Below are positions 55,976 through 64,000 of a stretch of DNA of 64,000 nucleotides, piece by piece; position 1 is the first letter of the stretch, and each line of letters opens with the position of its first letter. This stretch comes from Streptomyces sp. CoH27 (lineage in GTDB: Bacteria > Actinomycetota > Actinomycetes > Streptomycetales > Streptomycetaceae): assembly GCF_020181035.1 (NCBI RefSeq), contig NZ_JAIQYY010000008.1:1-64000 (forward strand), given 5' to 3'. The notes beneath the pieces are model-generated. The model was not told where the DNA came from, searched no databases, and worked only from the letters and a program-made list of their open reading frames with translations. Position numbers and translations under genes: made by a program.

Positions 55976-56215
55976 CCGGGCAGCGGGCACAGAAGTGGTT
56001 GGAATCACCTACCTCCGGGTATGAGCGGCTTCCAGCCCATGGCGCGGCCGGGTTTCCCAGGGGAAACACGAGATGAACCCTCGTGGTCCCCGTGCGGGTC
56101 CGCCGCTCCGCGACCCAGCTGTGTCAGTGGCCGCAGGTAGATTCGTCTTCAGGCCGGTGTGCCGCCCGCACGCGGTACGGGCCGGCCCTTCCCGACGATT
56201 GCAGGAGTGATTCGC

Positions 56216-56575
56216 GTGGATCGTGTCGCGCTGCGCGGCCTCAAGGCCCGCGGGCACCACGGTGTGTTCCCCAAGGAGCGCGAGGAGGGCCAGACCTTCA
56301 TCGTGGACCTCGTCCTCGGGCTGGACACCCGGCCGGCCGCGGCGGACGACGACCTGACGAAGACCGTGCACTACGGCATCGTGGCCGAGGAGGTCGTGGC
56401 CGTGGTCGAGGGCGAGCCGGTGAACCTCATCGAGACGCTCGCCGAGCGGATCGCGCAGACCTGCCTGAAGCACGAAGGGGTCCAGCAGGTCGAGGTGTGC
56501 GTCCACAAGCCGGACGCGCCGATCACCGTCCCCTTCGACGACGTGACCGTCACCATCACCCGGAGCCGAGTATGA
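56216..56575 (+). CDS. folB: Dihydroneopterin aldolase FolB
   Basis: Converts 7,8-dihydroneopterin to 6-hydroxymethyl-7,8-dihydropterin; 119 residues. VDRVALRGLKARGHHGVFP, EGQTFIVDL, DLTKTVHYG (catalytic Tyr), LIETLAERIA and HKPDAPI. The GTG start has GGAG nine bases before it. The 240 bases before it contain no gene. Overlaps folK by four bases (ATGA). Confidence 0.95.
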   Translation: MDRVALRGLKARGHHGVFPKEREEGQTFIVDLVLGLDTRPAAADDDLTKTVHYGIVAEEVVAVVEGEPVNLIETLAERIAQTCLKHEGVQQVEVCVHKPDAPITVPFDDVTVTITRSRV

Positions 56576-57183
56576 CCCGACCTTTCCTTCAGGGTCACAG
56601 CGACCCGACCGTCCAGCCGGTGCCCGCCTCCGTCGTCGAGCAGGTCGACGCCGCCGACACCACCCTGCAGAACCCGAAGTGGGCCGTCATCTCCATCGGC
56701 TCCAACCTCGGCAACCGCCTGGAGACCCTCCAGGGCGCCGTCGACGCGCTGGAGGACACCCCGGGAGTACGCGTCAAAGCGGTCTCCCCGGTCTACGAGA
56801 CCGAGCCGTGGGGCGTCGAGCCCGGCAGCCAGCCGTCGTACTTCAACGCGGTCGTGGTCCTGAAGACCACCCTGCCCCCCGCGTCCCTGCTGGAGCGGGC
56901 GCACGCCGTCGAGGAGGCCTTCAATCGGGTCCGCGACGAGCGCTGGGGCCCGCGCACGCTGGACGTCGACATCGTCGCCTACGCCGACGTCACCTCCGAC
57001 GACCCGCAGCTCACCCTGCCCCACCCGCGCGCCCACGAACGCGCCTTCGTGCTCGCGCCCTGGCACGACGTGGACCCGCAGGCCCAGCTGCCCGGCCGCG
57101 GCAAGGTGGCCGATCTGCTCTCGGCGGTCACGCGTGAGGGCGTGGCGCCGCGAGCGGACCTGGAACTCCGACTGCCCGAATAG
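56572..57183 (+). CDS. folK: 2-amino-4-hydroxy-6-hydroxymethyldihydropteridine pyrophosphokinase FolK
   Basis: Pyrophosphorylates the pterin made by FolB; 203 residues. AVISIGSNLGNRLETLQGAV near residue 40, VYETEPWG, NAVVVLKTTLP, DERWGPRTLDVDIVAYAD and LPHPRAHERAFVLAPW are family blocks. There is a non-conserved N-terminal extension of about 35 residues. Co-translated with folB. Product goes to FolP upstream. Confidence 0.96.
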   Translation: MTRPFLQGHSDPTVQPVPASVVEQVDAADTTLQNPKWAVISIGSNLGNRLETLQGAVDALEDTPGVRVKAVSPVYETEPWGVEPGSQPSYFNAVVVLKTTLPPASLLERAHAVEEAFNRVRDERWGPRTLDVDIVAYADVTSDDPQLTLPHPRAHERAFVLAPWHDVDPQAQLPGRGKVADLLSAVTREGVAPRADLELRLPE

Positions 57184-57224
57184 TCGTTAAGGTCAAGGTG
57201 ACGAGTCGTTAGGGTCAAGACGAC
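57183..57224 (+). repeat. 22-bp direct repeat upstream of the DUF3180 gene
   Basis: GTCGTTARGGTCAAGRYGAC occurs twice (57183-57202 and 57205-57224), right after the folK stop. Twenty-two bases is two helical turns, so a protein could bind both copies on one face of the DNA. Confidence 0.6.
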
Positions 57225-57275
57225 AAGGTCGACACGACCCAGTCCGGGCCGGTCCGGGGGAGCTGAAGGGACACC

Positions 57276-57764
57276 GTGAGAGAGCTGCGCATCAGGGTGC
57301 TGGCCGGCGTGTTCGTCGTGGCCGGAGTCCTGTCCTGGGCGGGCGCCCGCCTCTGGAACTCGATCGGGACCCTCCCCAGCGTCCCCCTGGCCGCCCCCAT
57401 CGTGCTGGCCCTGATCGCCGGAGTCCTGCTCGCGACGGCGCTCTCGCTGCGCGCCCGGCTGAAGGCCCAGCGCGAGCGCCGCCCCGGCGCCAAGGGGGTC
57501 GATCCGCTGATGGCCGCCCGCGCGGTCGTCTTCGGCCAGGCCAGCGCCCTGGTCGCGGCCCTCGTCGCCGGCATGTACGGCGGCACGGGCGCCTTCCTGC
57601 TGGAGCTGCTGGACCTCCCGCCCCGCCGCGACCAGGCCATCTACGCCGGCTTCTCGGTCCTGGCGGGCATCGCGGTGATAGCGGCGGCCCTGTTCCTGGA
57701 GCGCGTGTGCAAGCTCCCGGAGGACGAGGACCAGAACCACCCGGGGGCGGAACCGGCGGCGTGA
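57276..57764 (+). CDS. DUF3180 membrane protein
   Basis: A 162-residue protein with four transmembrane helices (about 8-27, 38-58, 80-100, 120-143), in the DUF3180 family (PF11377). GTG start with GAAGGG upstream. It follows folK in actinobacteria so often that a folate-transport or membrane role has been considered, but none is known. Convergent with folE, 24 bases apart. Confidence 0.88.
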   Translation: MRELRIRVLAGVFVVAGVLSWAGARLWNSIGTLPSVPLAAPIVLALIAGVLLATALSLRARLKAQRERRPGAKGVDPLMAARAVVFGQASALVAALVAGMYGGTGAFLLELLDLPPRRDQAIYAGFSVLAGIAVIAAALFLERVCKLPEDEDQNHPGAEPAA

Positions 57765-57788
57765 CCGTCGGTCCCCTCGCACCTCGGC

Positions 57789-58394
57789 TCAGCGGGCCAT
57801 GATCAGGCTCATGGCCTCGTTCCGGGTGGCGACGTCCCGCAACTGACCGCGGACGGCCGACGTTATGGTCTTCGCCCCCGGCTTGCGGATACCGCGCATG
57901 GACATGCACATGTGCTCGCACTCCACGACCACGATCACGCCCCGGGGCTCCAGGATCTCCATGAGGGAGTCCGCGATCTGTGTGGTGAGACGTTCTTGCA
58001 CCTGCGGGCGGCGCGCGTAGACGTCCACGAGCCGGGCCAGCTTCGACAGTCCCGTGATCTTTCCGGACGTCGACGGGATGTAGCCGACGTGGGCCACCCC
58101 CCGGAACGGCACCAGGTGGTGCTCACAGGTCGAGTACACCTCGATGTCCTTCACGAGCACCATCTCGTCGTGCCCGATGTCGAACGTCGTCGTCAGGACG
58201 TCCTCCGGCTGCTGCCACAGGCCCGCGAAGATCTCCTTGTACGCCCGCGCCACCCGGGCCGGGGTCTCGCGCAGACCCTCGCGGTCCGGGTCCTCGCCGA
58301 CCGCGATCAGCAGTTCGCGCACGGCGTTCTCGGCACGCTTCTCGTCGAACTCGCCGATGGTGCCCTCACCGTCCAGCGTCACGGGGTCGGTCAT
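57789..58394 (-). CDS. folE: GTP cyclohydrolase I FolE
   Basis: Turns GTP into 7,8-dihydroneopterin triphosphate, the entry to folate synthesis; 201 residues. Zinc ligands Cys in [10 protein letters not shown] plus His, and the second Cys in [18 protein letters not shown]-like N-terminus [33 protein letters not shown], and [12 protein letters not shown] are family blocks. The start is fixed by GAGGAACC upstream; longer in-frame start not supported. Last gene of the minus-strand ftsH/folE stretch. Confidence 0.97.
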   Translation of the reverse strand: MTDPVTLDGEGTIGEFDEKRAENAVRELLIAVGEDPDREGLRETPARVARAYKEIFAGLWQQPEDVLTTTFDIGHDEMVLVKDIEVYSTCEHHLVPFRGVAHVGYIPSTSGKITGLSKLARLVDVYARRPQVQERLTTQIADSLMEILEPRGVIVVVECEHMCMSMRGIRKPGAKTITSAVRGQLRDVATRNEAMSLIMAR

Positions 58395-58457
58395 GTGGTT
58401 CCTCGTTCCTGTGCCTTGACGCGTGGCGGCGGCCACACGTCTTCCTGCGGACATGCG

Positions 58458-58499
58458 AACGCCGCGCCCACCAGGCTAAAACCTGGTGGGCGCGGCGTT
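58458..58499 (-). terminator. Strong hairpin terminator after ftsH
   Basis: Perfect 18-base arms (AACGCCGCGCCCACCAGG and complement) around a CTAAAA loop, about 29 bases past the ftsH stop, between ftsH and folE. Long GC hairpin without a T-tract, usual for Streptomyces. Confidence 0.85.
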
Positions 58500-58527
58500 C
58501 ATTCCGGCCCCTTTGGCCGAAAAGCGG

Positions 58528-60570
58528 TCAGTGCTCGGGGCGGTCCTCCGGGGTCTGCTCCGTCACCGGGGCGGACTCGGCGGCCGTGGACTTGACCGTG
58601 CTGATCGCGGCCGTCGCGCCGTTCGCACCGTTGGTCAGTGCCAGCTCCTTCGGGGAGAGCACCGGCGGGCGGGTGGACGGGGTGCGGCGCGAGGAACCGG
58701 TCCACGCGGGCCGCGGCGGGCGCTTGACGATCGGGGCGAAGATCTCGGCGATCTCCTCCTTGCCCAGGGTCTCCTTCTCCAGCAGGTGGAGAACGAGCTG
58801 GTCGAGCACGTCGCGGTTCTCGACCAGGATCTCCCAGGCCTCGTTGTGCGCGGTCTCGATGAGCTTCTTGACCTCTTCGTCGACCAGCGCGGCGACCTCT
58901 TCCGAGTAGTCGCGCTGGTGCGCCATCTCACGGCCGAGGAACGGCTCGCTGTTGTCGCCGCCGAACTTGATCGCGCCGAGCCGCTCGGTCATGCCGTACT
59001 GCGTGACCATCGCGCGGGCCAGGTTGGTGGCCTTCTCGATGTCGTTGGCGGCACCGGTGGTCGGGTCGTGGAAGACCAGTTCCTCGGCCGCGCGGCCGCC
59101 CAGCATGTAGGCGAGCTGGTCGAGCATCTCGTTGCGCGTGGTCGAGTACTTGTCCTCGTCCGGCAGGACCATCGTGTAGCCGAGGGCGCGGCCGCGGGAC
59201 AGGATCGTGATCTTGTGGACCGGGTCGGAGTTCGGCGAGGCCGCCGCGACCAGGGCGTGACCGCCCTCGTGGTACGCGGTGATCTTCTTCTCCTTGTCCG
59301 ACATGATCCGGGTCCGCTTCTGCGGGCCCGCGACCACGCGGTCGATCGCCTCGTCCAGCGCCTTGTTGTCGATCAGCTTCTGGTCGCCACGGGCGGTGAG
59401 CAGCGCGGCCTCGTTCAGCACGTTCGCGAGGTCGGCACCGGTCATGCCCGGGGTGCGGCGGGCGACGGCGGCCAGGTCGACGTCGGGCGCGACCGGCTTG
59501 CCCTTCTGGTGAACCTTGAGGATCTCCATACGGCCCTGCAGGTCCGGCGGGTCGACCGCGATCTGCCGGTCGAAGCGGCCGGGGCGCAGCAGCGCCGGGT
59601 CGAGGATGTCGGGCCGGTTGGTGGCGGCGATCAGGATGACGCCGCCCTTGACGTCGAAGCCGTCCATCTCGACGAGCAGCTGGTTCAGGGTCTGCTCGCG
59701 CTCGTCGTGACCACCGCCGAGGCCGGCGCCCCGGTGGCGGCCGACCGCGTCGATCTCGTCGACGAACACGATCGCCGGGGCGTTCGCCTTGGCCTGCTCG
59801 AACAGGTCACGGACCCGGGAGGCACCGACACCGACGAACATCTCGACGAAGTCGGAACCGGAGATCGAGTAGAACGGCACCCCCGCCTCGCCGGCGACGG
59901 CGCGCGCGAGCAGCGTCTTGCCGGTACCCGGGCGGCCGTAGAGCAGCACGCCCTTGGGGATCTTGGCGCCGACGGCCTGGAACTTGGCCGGTTCCTGCAG
60001 GAACTCCTTGATCTCGTGGAGCTCCTCGACGGCCTCGTCACAGCCGGCGACGTCGGCGAACGTCGTCTTCGGGGTGTCCTTGGTGATGAGCTTGGCCTTG
60101 GACTTCCCGAAGTTCATGACCCGGGAGCCGCCGCCCTGCATCTGGTTCATCAGGAACAGGAAGACGACCACGATCAGGACGAAGGGCAGCAGGGACAGCA
60201 GGACGCCGACGAACGGGTTCTGCTTGGACGGCGACACCGTGTAGCCGTCCGGGATCTGCTTGCTCTCGTACTTGGTCTGAAGTTTGGTGGCGAGCTGGGT
60301 GCCCTGCTGGTCGCCGATGTAGCTCGCCTGGATCTTCGAGCTGCCGTCGACCTTCTGGCCGTCCTTGAGAGTGACCTTGACGGTCTGCTCGTCGCCTGTG
60401 GTCAGCTTGGCCGACTGGACCCTGTTGTCATTGATCGCCGCAATGACCTGGCCGGTGTCCACCGTCTTGTAGCCGCCGGACGAGCCGACGACCTGCATCA
60501 ACACGACCACGGCAAGGACGGCCAGCACGATCCACATGACCGGCCCACGGAAGTATCGCTTCACGTCCAT
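58528..60570 (-). CDS. ftsH: ATP-dependent zinc metalloprotease FtsH
   Basis: Membrane AAA+ protease that degrades damaged membrane proteins; 680 residues. Two transmembrane helices (about 10-28 and 120-140), AAA module with Walker A GRPGTGKT, Walker [34 protein letters not shown], and the zinc motif HEGGH in the C-terminal peptidase. Start [10 protein letters not shown] is the usual Streptomyces one; an ATG 12 codons upstream is possible. Walker A has Arg where Pro or Ala is usual, which the consensus allows. A Pro/Thr-rich tail follows the peptidase. Confidence 0.97.
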   Translation of the reverse strand: MDVKRYFRGPVMWIVLAVLAVVVLMQVVGSSGGYKTVDTGQVIAAINDNRVQSAKLTTGDEQTVKVTLKDGQKVDGSSKIQASYIGDQQGTQLATKLQTKYESKQIPDGYTVSPSKQNPFVGVLLSLLPFVLIVVVFLFLMNQMQGGGSRVMNFGKSKAKLITKDTPKTTFADVAGCDEAVEELHEIKEFLQEPAKFQAVGAKIPKGVLLYGRPGTGKTLLARAVAGEAGVPFYSISGSDFVEMFVGVGASRVRDLFEQAKANAPAIVFVDEIDAVGRHRGAGLGGGHDEREQTLNQLLVEMDGFDVKGGVILIAATNRPDILDPALLRPGRFDRQIAVDPPDLQGRMEILKVHQKGKPVAPDVDLAAVARRTPGMTGADLANVLNEAALLTARGDQKLIDNKALDEAIDRVVAGPQKRTRIMSDKEKKITAYHEGGHALVAAASPNSDPVHKITILSRGRALGYTMVLPDEDKYSTTRNEMLDQLAYMLGGRAAEELVFHDPTTGAANDIEKATNLARAMVTQYGMTERLGAIKFGGDNSEPFLGREMAHQRDYSEEVAALVDEEVKKLIETAHNEAWEILVENRDVLDQLVLHLLEKETLGKEEIAEIFAPIVKRPPRPAWTGSSRRTPSTRPPVLSPKELALTNGANGATAAISTVKSTAAESAPVTEQTPEDRPEH

Positions 60571-60654
60571 CCATACGGAGCGGTGCCGCCCCGTCCCTCC
60601 TGCCATAGTGAGTTTGATAAGACAGTTCATCTGACGGTACCCCAGCAAGGTTGC

Positions 60655-60769
60655 CCGAAGCCGCACGAAAGTGCTTCGGACGGCTGGGAAGCCCGTCTCT
60701 GCATGCTTCAACGGCGCGGAACCCGCCGGGGTTCCCGATCGTCCTACAAGGACTGAGCCGAGTGGCTCA
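60655..60769. promoter_or_regulatory. Array of four hairpins between hpt and ftsH
   Basis: Four separate inverted repeats: CCGAAG/CTTCGG with inner CAC-GAAA-GTG (60655-60679); GGAACCC-GCCG-GGGTTCC (60718-60735); GTCCT-ACA-AGGAC (60741-60753); TGAGCC-GAGT-GGCTCA (60754-60769). On the minus strand they follow the hpt stop and precede ftsH by 85 bases. Probably an hpt terminator or an attenuating leader of ftsH. Confidence 0.6.
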
Positions 60770-60785
60770 CACCACCCGGTCCGGC

Positions 60786-61346
60786 TCAGCCGCCGTAGAC
60801 GTGAGGCGCGAGCGTACCGACGAACGGGAGGTTGCGGTACTTCTCGGCGTAGTCGAGGCCGTAGCCGACGACGAACTCGTTCGGGATGTCGAAGCCGACC
60901 CACTCAACGTCGATCGCGACCTTCGCGGCGTCGGGCTTGCGCAGCAGCGTGCACACCTTCAGCGAGGCGGGCTCGCGCGAGCCGAGGTTGTTGATCAGCC
61001 AGGACAGGGTCAGACCGGAGTCGATGATGTCCTCGACGATCAGGACGTGCTTGCCCTTGATGTCGGTGTCGAGGTCCTTGAGGATCCGTACGACACCGGA
61101 GGACTGGGTGCCCGCGCCGTAGGAGGACACGGCCATCCAGTCCATGGTGACGGGGGTGGACAGCGCCCGGGCGAGGTCCGCCATGACCATCACCGCGCCC
61201 TTGAGGACGCCGACGATCAGCAGGTCCTTGCCCGCGTACTCCGCGTCGATCTTCGCGGCCAGCTCGGCCAGCTTCGCGTCGATCTCTTCCTTGGTGATGA
61301 GCACCTTCTCAAGGTCGGCACCCATGTCTTTCGCGTCCACCCGCAT
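60786..61346 (-). CDS. hpt: Hypoxanthine phosphoribosyltransferase
   Basis: Purine salvage enzyme that makes IMP or GMP from hypoxanthine or guanine with PRPP; 186 residues. PRPP motif [16 protein letters not shown], pyrophosphate loop [14 protein letters not shown], and [20 protein letters not shown] purine-binding block. The start may be one codon upstream (GTG ATG). Between tilS and ftsH as in most actinobacteria. A hairpin array follows. Confidence 0.95.
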   Translation of the reverse strand: MRVDAKDMGADLEKVLITKEEIDAKLAELAAKIDAEYAGKDLLIVGVLKGAVMVMADLARALSTPVTMDWMAVSSYGAGTQSSGVVRILKDLDTDIKGKHVLIVEDIIDSGLTLSWLINNLGSREPASLKVCTLLRKPDAAKVAIDVEWVGFDIPNEFVVGYGLDYAEKYRNLPFVGTLAPHVYGG

Positions 61347-61423
61347 CACTTTCGGTCGTCCCGCACTTCCCGGCCGGCCGGCTGCCCGGCCCGCCGGAGG
61401 GTCGCTCCGCGAGGGGTCGGGAT

Positions 61424-62482
61424 TCAGCCTTGCCGAATCACCAGTCTGCCACCCTGGCGCTGGGCGACGACTTTGCCCGGGAGATTGATGGCTCCCTGGC
61501 CGCGCCAGCCGGTGATCAGCCGGTCGACTTCCTCGATGTGACGGGCGAACAGCGCACCGGCCGGAGCACCGGCCTCGATGGCGGCGCGGCGCAGGACGCG
61601 GCGGCGCACGGCGGGCGGCAGGGCGTAGAGCTTGGCGCATTCCAGCAGGCCGGCGGCGTCCCGTACGGAGGCCTCGACCTGGCGGGCCCAGGTGTCGAGG
61701 GCGTCGGCGTCGTCGCGGGAGAGCTGGGCGGTGCGGGCGAGCGCCTCCACGACGCCCTTGCCGAGGGCCTTCTCCAGGGCGGGCAGACCCTCGTGCCGCA
61801 ACCGCGAGCGGGTGTAGGCCGGGTCGGCATTGTGAGGATCGTCCCAAACGGGGAGGGACTGGACCATGCAGGCCTTGCGGGCGGTCTGCCGGTCGAGCTG
61901 GAGGAAGGGGCGCCGGTAACGGCCGCCGGCCCCCGAGACCGCGGCCATGCCGGACAGAGAGCGGATGCCGGAGCCGCGGGCGAGGCCGAGCAGGACGGTC
62001 TCGGCCTGGTCGTCGCGGGTGTGGCCGAGCAGGATCGCGGCGGCCCCGTGGCGTTCGGAGACGGCGTCCAGGGCGGCGTAGCGGGCGTCGCGGGCGGCGG
62101 CCTCGGGTCCGCCTTCGCGGCCGACGGTCACGGCGACCGACTCGACCGGGTCGAGGCCGAGTCCGCGCAGACGCAGGACGACCTCGTCGGCGCGCAGGTC
62201 GGAGCCGGGCTGGAGGCCGTGGTCGATGGTGACGCCGCCGGCGCGCACGCCGAGGCGGGGCGCTTCGAAGGCGAGGGCGGAGGCGAGGGCCATGGAGTCG
62301 GCGCCGCCGGAGCATGCGACGAGGACGAGCGGGGAGGGGGACCGCTCGGCCGTGCATTCCGGGTGCTCGCCGGCGGCCTGCCGGCCCGGCCCGCCCGAGG
62401 TCGGGGTGTGGTCGTTGAGGATGTCGTGGAGGACGCGGCGGACCGCCAGGCGTATCGCCGCGACCGCAGGATGGGGACCCAT
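61424..62482 (-). CDS. tilS: tRNA(Ile)-lysidine synthase TilS
   Basis: ATP-dependent enzyme that modifies C34 of the CAU-anticodon tRNA-Ile to lysidine; essential; 352 residues. PP-loop [16 protein letters not shown] near residue 55, [20 protein letters not shown], and [25 protein letters not shown] family blocks. The C-terminal domain is short, as in actinobacteria. GAAGGGA ribosome binding site before the ATG. Confidence 0.95.
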   Translation of the reverse strand: MGPHPAVAAIRLAVRRVLHDILNDHTPTSGGPGRQAAGEHPECTAERSPSPLVLVACSGGADSMALASALAFEAPRLGVRAGGVTIDHGLQPGSDLRADEVVLRLRGLGLDPVESVAVTVGREGGPEAAARDARYAALDAVSERHGAAAILLGHTRDDQAETVLLGLARGSGIRSLSGMAAVSGAGGRYRRPFLQLDRQTARKACMVQSLPVWDDPHNADPAYTRSRLRHEGLPALEKALGKGVVEALARTAQLSRDDADALDTWARQVEASVRDAAGLLECAKLYALPPAVRRRVLRRAAIEAGAPAGALFARHIEEVDRLITGWRGQGAINLPGKVVAQRQGGRLVIRQG

Positions 62483-62673
62483 GGTCGGTTCCCTTCATGA
62501 AGTTGTCGGGGGTGAGCCCGAGATCGGTCACTCAGAGTGTGTAGATGGTGACAGAACCGGGAGGTTCCCCGAGCATTGCACGCCTACGCAAGGCCCACGG
62601 TCCCTCGGACGGGTGATTGGAGGGGCGTTCGCCTGCCGCAGGCCGGATTCGATTCACGACCCACCCGACATGT

Positions 62674-63822
62674 TCACGACTCTGCGGTGCGGTGCACCCG
62701 CGCGACCCAGTCCGCCGGTTTGGCGATCTCGGCCTTGGTGGGAAGGGTGTTGGGCGAGGTCCACACGCGGTTGAAGCCATCGACGCCGACCTGCTCGACC
62801 ACGGCCCGTACGAACCGTTCGCCGTCCCGGTACTGCCTCAGTTTGGCATCCAGGCCCAGCAGCTTGCGCAGGGCGAGGTCGAGCCGGGAGGCGCCCTTGG
62901 CGCGGCGCTGCTGGAACTTCTCGCGGATCTCGGCGACGGACGGCACGACGCTGGGTCCGACGCCGTCCATGACGTAGTCGGCGTGGCCCTCCAGCAGGGA
63001 CATCACGGCGGTGAGGCGGCCGAGGATCTCGCGCTGGGCGGGGGTCTGCACCAGCTCCACGAAGGAGCGGCCGCCGTCGTCCTCCTCGCCCTCGGGGCGG
63101 CCCCCGGCGAGCGACTGGGCGGCTTCCCGGATGCGCTCCAGGAAGGTCATCGGGTCGACGTCGGTCTCGGCCAAGAACGACTGGATTTCGCCCTCAAGAT
63201 GATCACGCAGCCAGGGCACGGCGGTGAACTGCGTGCGGTGGGTCTCCTCGTGCAGGCACACCCACAGGCGGAAGTCGTGCGGCTCGACGTCGAGTTCGCG
63301 CTCGACGTGGACGATGTTGGGCGCGACGAGGAGGAGGCGGCCGCCGCCACTCGGTGAATCAGGGGGGCCGCCGGCGGGCAGCTCGCGGGTGGCCGGGGCG
63401 AAGGTCTCGTACTGGCCGAGGACGCGGGAGGACAGGAACGACAGCAGCATGCCGAGCTCGACGCCGGTGACCTTGCCGCCGACGGCGCCGAGGACCGCGC
63501 TGCCAGGGCTGCCGGCACGCCGTTCCTGCATCTTCTCCAGCAGCGGTTTGAGGATCTCGCGGAAGCCGGCGACGTTGGCGCGGACCCAGCCGGGGCGGTC
63601 CACGACGAGGACGGGCGTGTCGTGGCCGGCCTCGGTGCCCATACGCGTGAAGCCCCGGACGTGTTCCTCCGAGGCTTTCGCGTGCCGGCGCAGCTCCGCG
63701 ACGACGGCCCGTGCCTCGTCACGGCTGACGTCGGGGCCCGGCCGTACGAGCCGTGTCGCGGTCGCGACCGCGAGGTTCCAGTCGACCATCCCGGGAGATG
63801 TGGTGCCACCGAAGCCAGTCAT
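62674..63822 (-). CDS. Zinc-dependent metalloprotease-like protein (DUF2342/zincin_2)
   Basis: A 382-residue protein with the zincin motif HEETH near residue 190 (LWVCLHEETHRTQFTAVPWL) and a possible third ligand Glu/His in LEGHADYVMDGVG about 85 residues later. VDWNLAVATATRLVRPGPDVS and SRVLGQYETFAPATREL are family blocks. Formerly annotated as F420 biosynthesis-associated. Role unproven; the site looks intact so peptidase activity is possible. Next to tilS and dacB-like genes, as in most actinobacteria. Confidence 0.9.
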   Translation of the reverse strand: MTGFGGTTSPGMVDWNLAVATATRLVRPGPDVSRDEARAVVAELRRHAKASEEHVRGFTRMGTEAGHDTPVLVVDRPGWVRANVAGFREILKPLLEKMQERRAGSPGSAVLGAVGGKVTGVELGMLLSFLSSRVLGQYETFAPATRELPAGGPPDSPSGGGRLLLVAPNIVHVERELDVEPHDFRLWVCLHEETHRTQFTAVPWLRDHLEGEIQSFLAETDVDPMTFLERIREAAQSLAGGRPEGEEDDGGRSFVELVQTPAQREILGRLTAVMSLLEGHADYVMDGVGPSVVPSVAEIREKFQQRRAKGASRLDLALRKLLGLDAKLRQYRDGERFVRAVVEQVGVDGFNRVWTSPNTLPTKAEIAKPADWVARVHRTAES

Positions 63823-63886
63823 GCCGTCAACCGTACGTGAGCGGGCCCGCTTGGGGCAGAGCAGCGCGGTCGTCCCACGGCGGGTC

Positions 63887-64000
63887 CTAACCGCAGCCGC
63901 ACCCCGCGAGCGCCGTGGCCGCCCGGTCCAGGGCGGCCTGGGCCTCCTGGGGGTCGGTCGTGCCGGAGGCCAGGAACGCGAAGGCCAGGGGGCGGCCGTC
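63887..64000 (-). CDS. D-alanyl-D-alanine carboxypeptidase/endopeptidase DacB-like (3' end only)
   Basis: Only the last 37 codons are in the window: GRPLAFAFLASGTTDPQEAQ, ending LAGCGCG and a TAG stop. This resembles the C-terminus of the PBP4/DacB serine-type carboxypeptidases (S13), which occur just upstream of this zincin gene in Streptomyces. The gene runs off the right edge. Catalytic motifs are not visible here. Confidence 0.75.
   Translation of the reverse strand, partial: DGRPLAFAFLASGTTDPQEAQAALDRAATALAGCGCG

Noticed and set aside
58486..60756. 756-codon plus-strand frame opposite ftsH
   Set aside because: Shadow of ftsH; no family similarity.
62640..62690. tRNA-like TTCGATTC motif upstream of tilS
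   Set aside because: No T-stem pairing (A opposite C) and no D-arm or anticodon arm can be drawn.

Overview
The window is high-GC DNA with frequent GTG/TTG starts, coding regions packed on both strands, and gene content typical of a Streptomyces chromosome core. Markers are the sigE-cseA-cseB-cseC envelope-stress operon, lsr2, a Cse-type two-component system, a PQQ-repeat Ser/Thr kinase, disA, the pan/nad/coaX operon and the fol-ftsH-hpt-tilS region. From memory, the order resembles S. coelicolor from about SCO3337 (proC) to SCO3408 (dacB). No rRNA, tRNA, prophage, CRISPR array or intact transposase gene was seen, so this is ordinary core chromosome with some small mobile or repeat elements.

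Layout. 0.3-9 kb: proC, a two-gene ABC-2 drug-type exporter with an operator-like palindrome over its start, a methyltransferase, two small conserved proteins, a membrane Ser/Thr kinase with an extracytoplasmic PQQ propeller, and ilvD. 9-19.4 kb: a TetR regulator coupled to a sugar-phosphate isomerase-like protein, a Ppx/GppA phosphatase, a cysteine-rich protein, an unusual sigma/anti-sigma/BACON fusion protein, radA-disA (DNA repair and c-di-AMP), a MITE-like element, a secreted protein and mutY. 19.4-23 kb: sigE-cse operon. 23-27.8 kb: two divergent TetR modules (with an SDR and an MFS exporter) that have strong operator palindromes, and a secreted class B-like acid phosphatase. 27.8-34.6 kb: clpC, an SCO3374-family protein, lsr2, an ArgA-like acetyltransferase with a BlaI-like regulator, and small proteins. 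34.6-40 kb: a co-oriented DUF2520-panC-nadB-nadC-coaX operon joining NAD and CoA synthesis. 40-49.7 kb: a PLP lyase, an ArsR/DUF5937 regulator, a NarL-type two-component system, an NDUFAF7-family methyltransferase facing a stand-alone NuoD paralogue, and a YdbS/YdbT PH-domain pair. 49.7-54.4 kb: a coiled-coil envelope protein, a membrane esterase and an MprF/LysX-like protein behind a good sigma-E-type promoter. 54.5-64 kb: folP, folB, folK and DUF3180 on the plus strand; folE, ftsH, hpt, tilS, a zincin and the 3' end of a dacB-like gene on the minus strand.

Genes that work together. CseC senses envelope damage and CseB activates sigE. A candidate sigma-E promoter lies 32 kb away, in front of the MprF-like gene. 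RadA and DisA link recombination to c-di-AMP. The pan/nad operon makes pantothenate, quinolinate-derived NAD precursor and phosphopantothenate. FolE, FolB, FolK and FolP cover most of dihydropteroate synthesis.

Most promising for follow-up are: the NuoD paralogue, in which the quinone-binding tyrosine is replaced by tryptophan, paired with its likely methyltransferase; the membrane-spanning sigma/anti-sigma/BACON fusion; the sigma-E promoter inside the 5' end of the mprF-like reading frame; a repeat family placed directly after stop codons; a MITE that supplies a stop codon; and a hairpin that would mask the ribosome binding site of the acid phosphatase gene.
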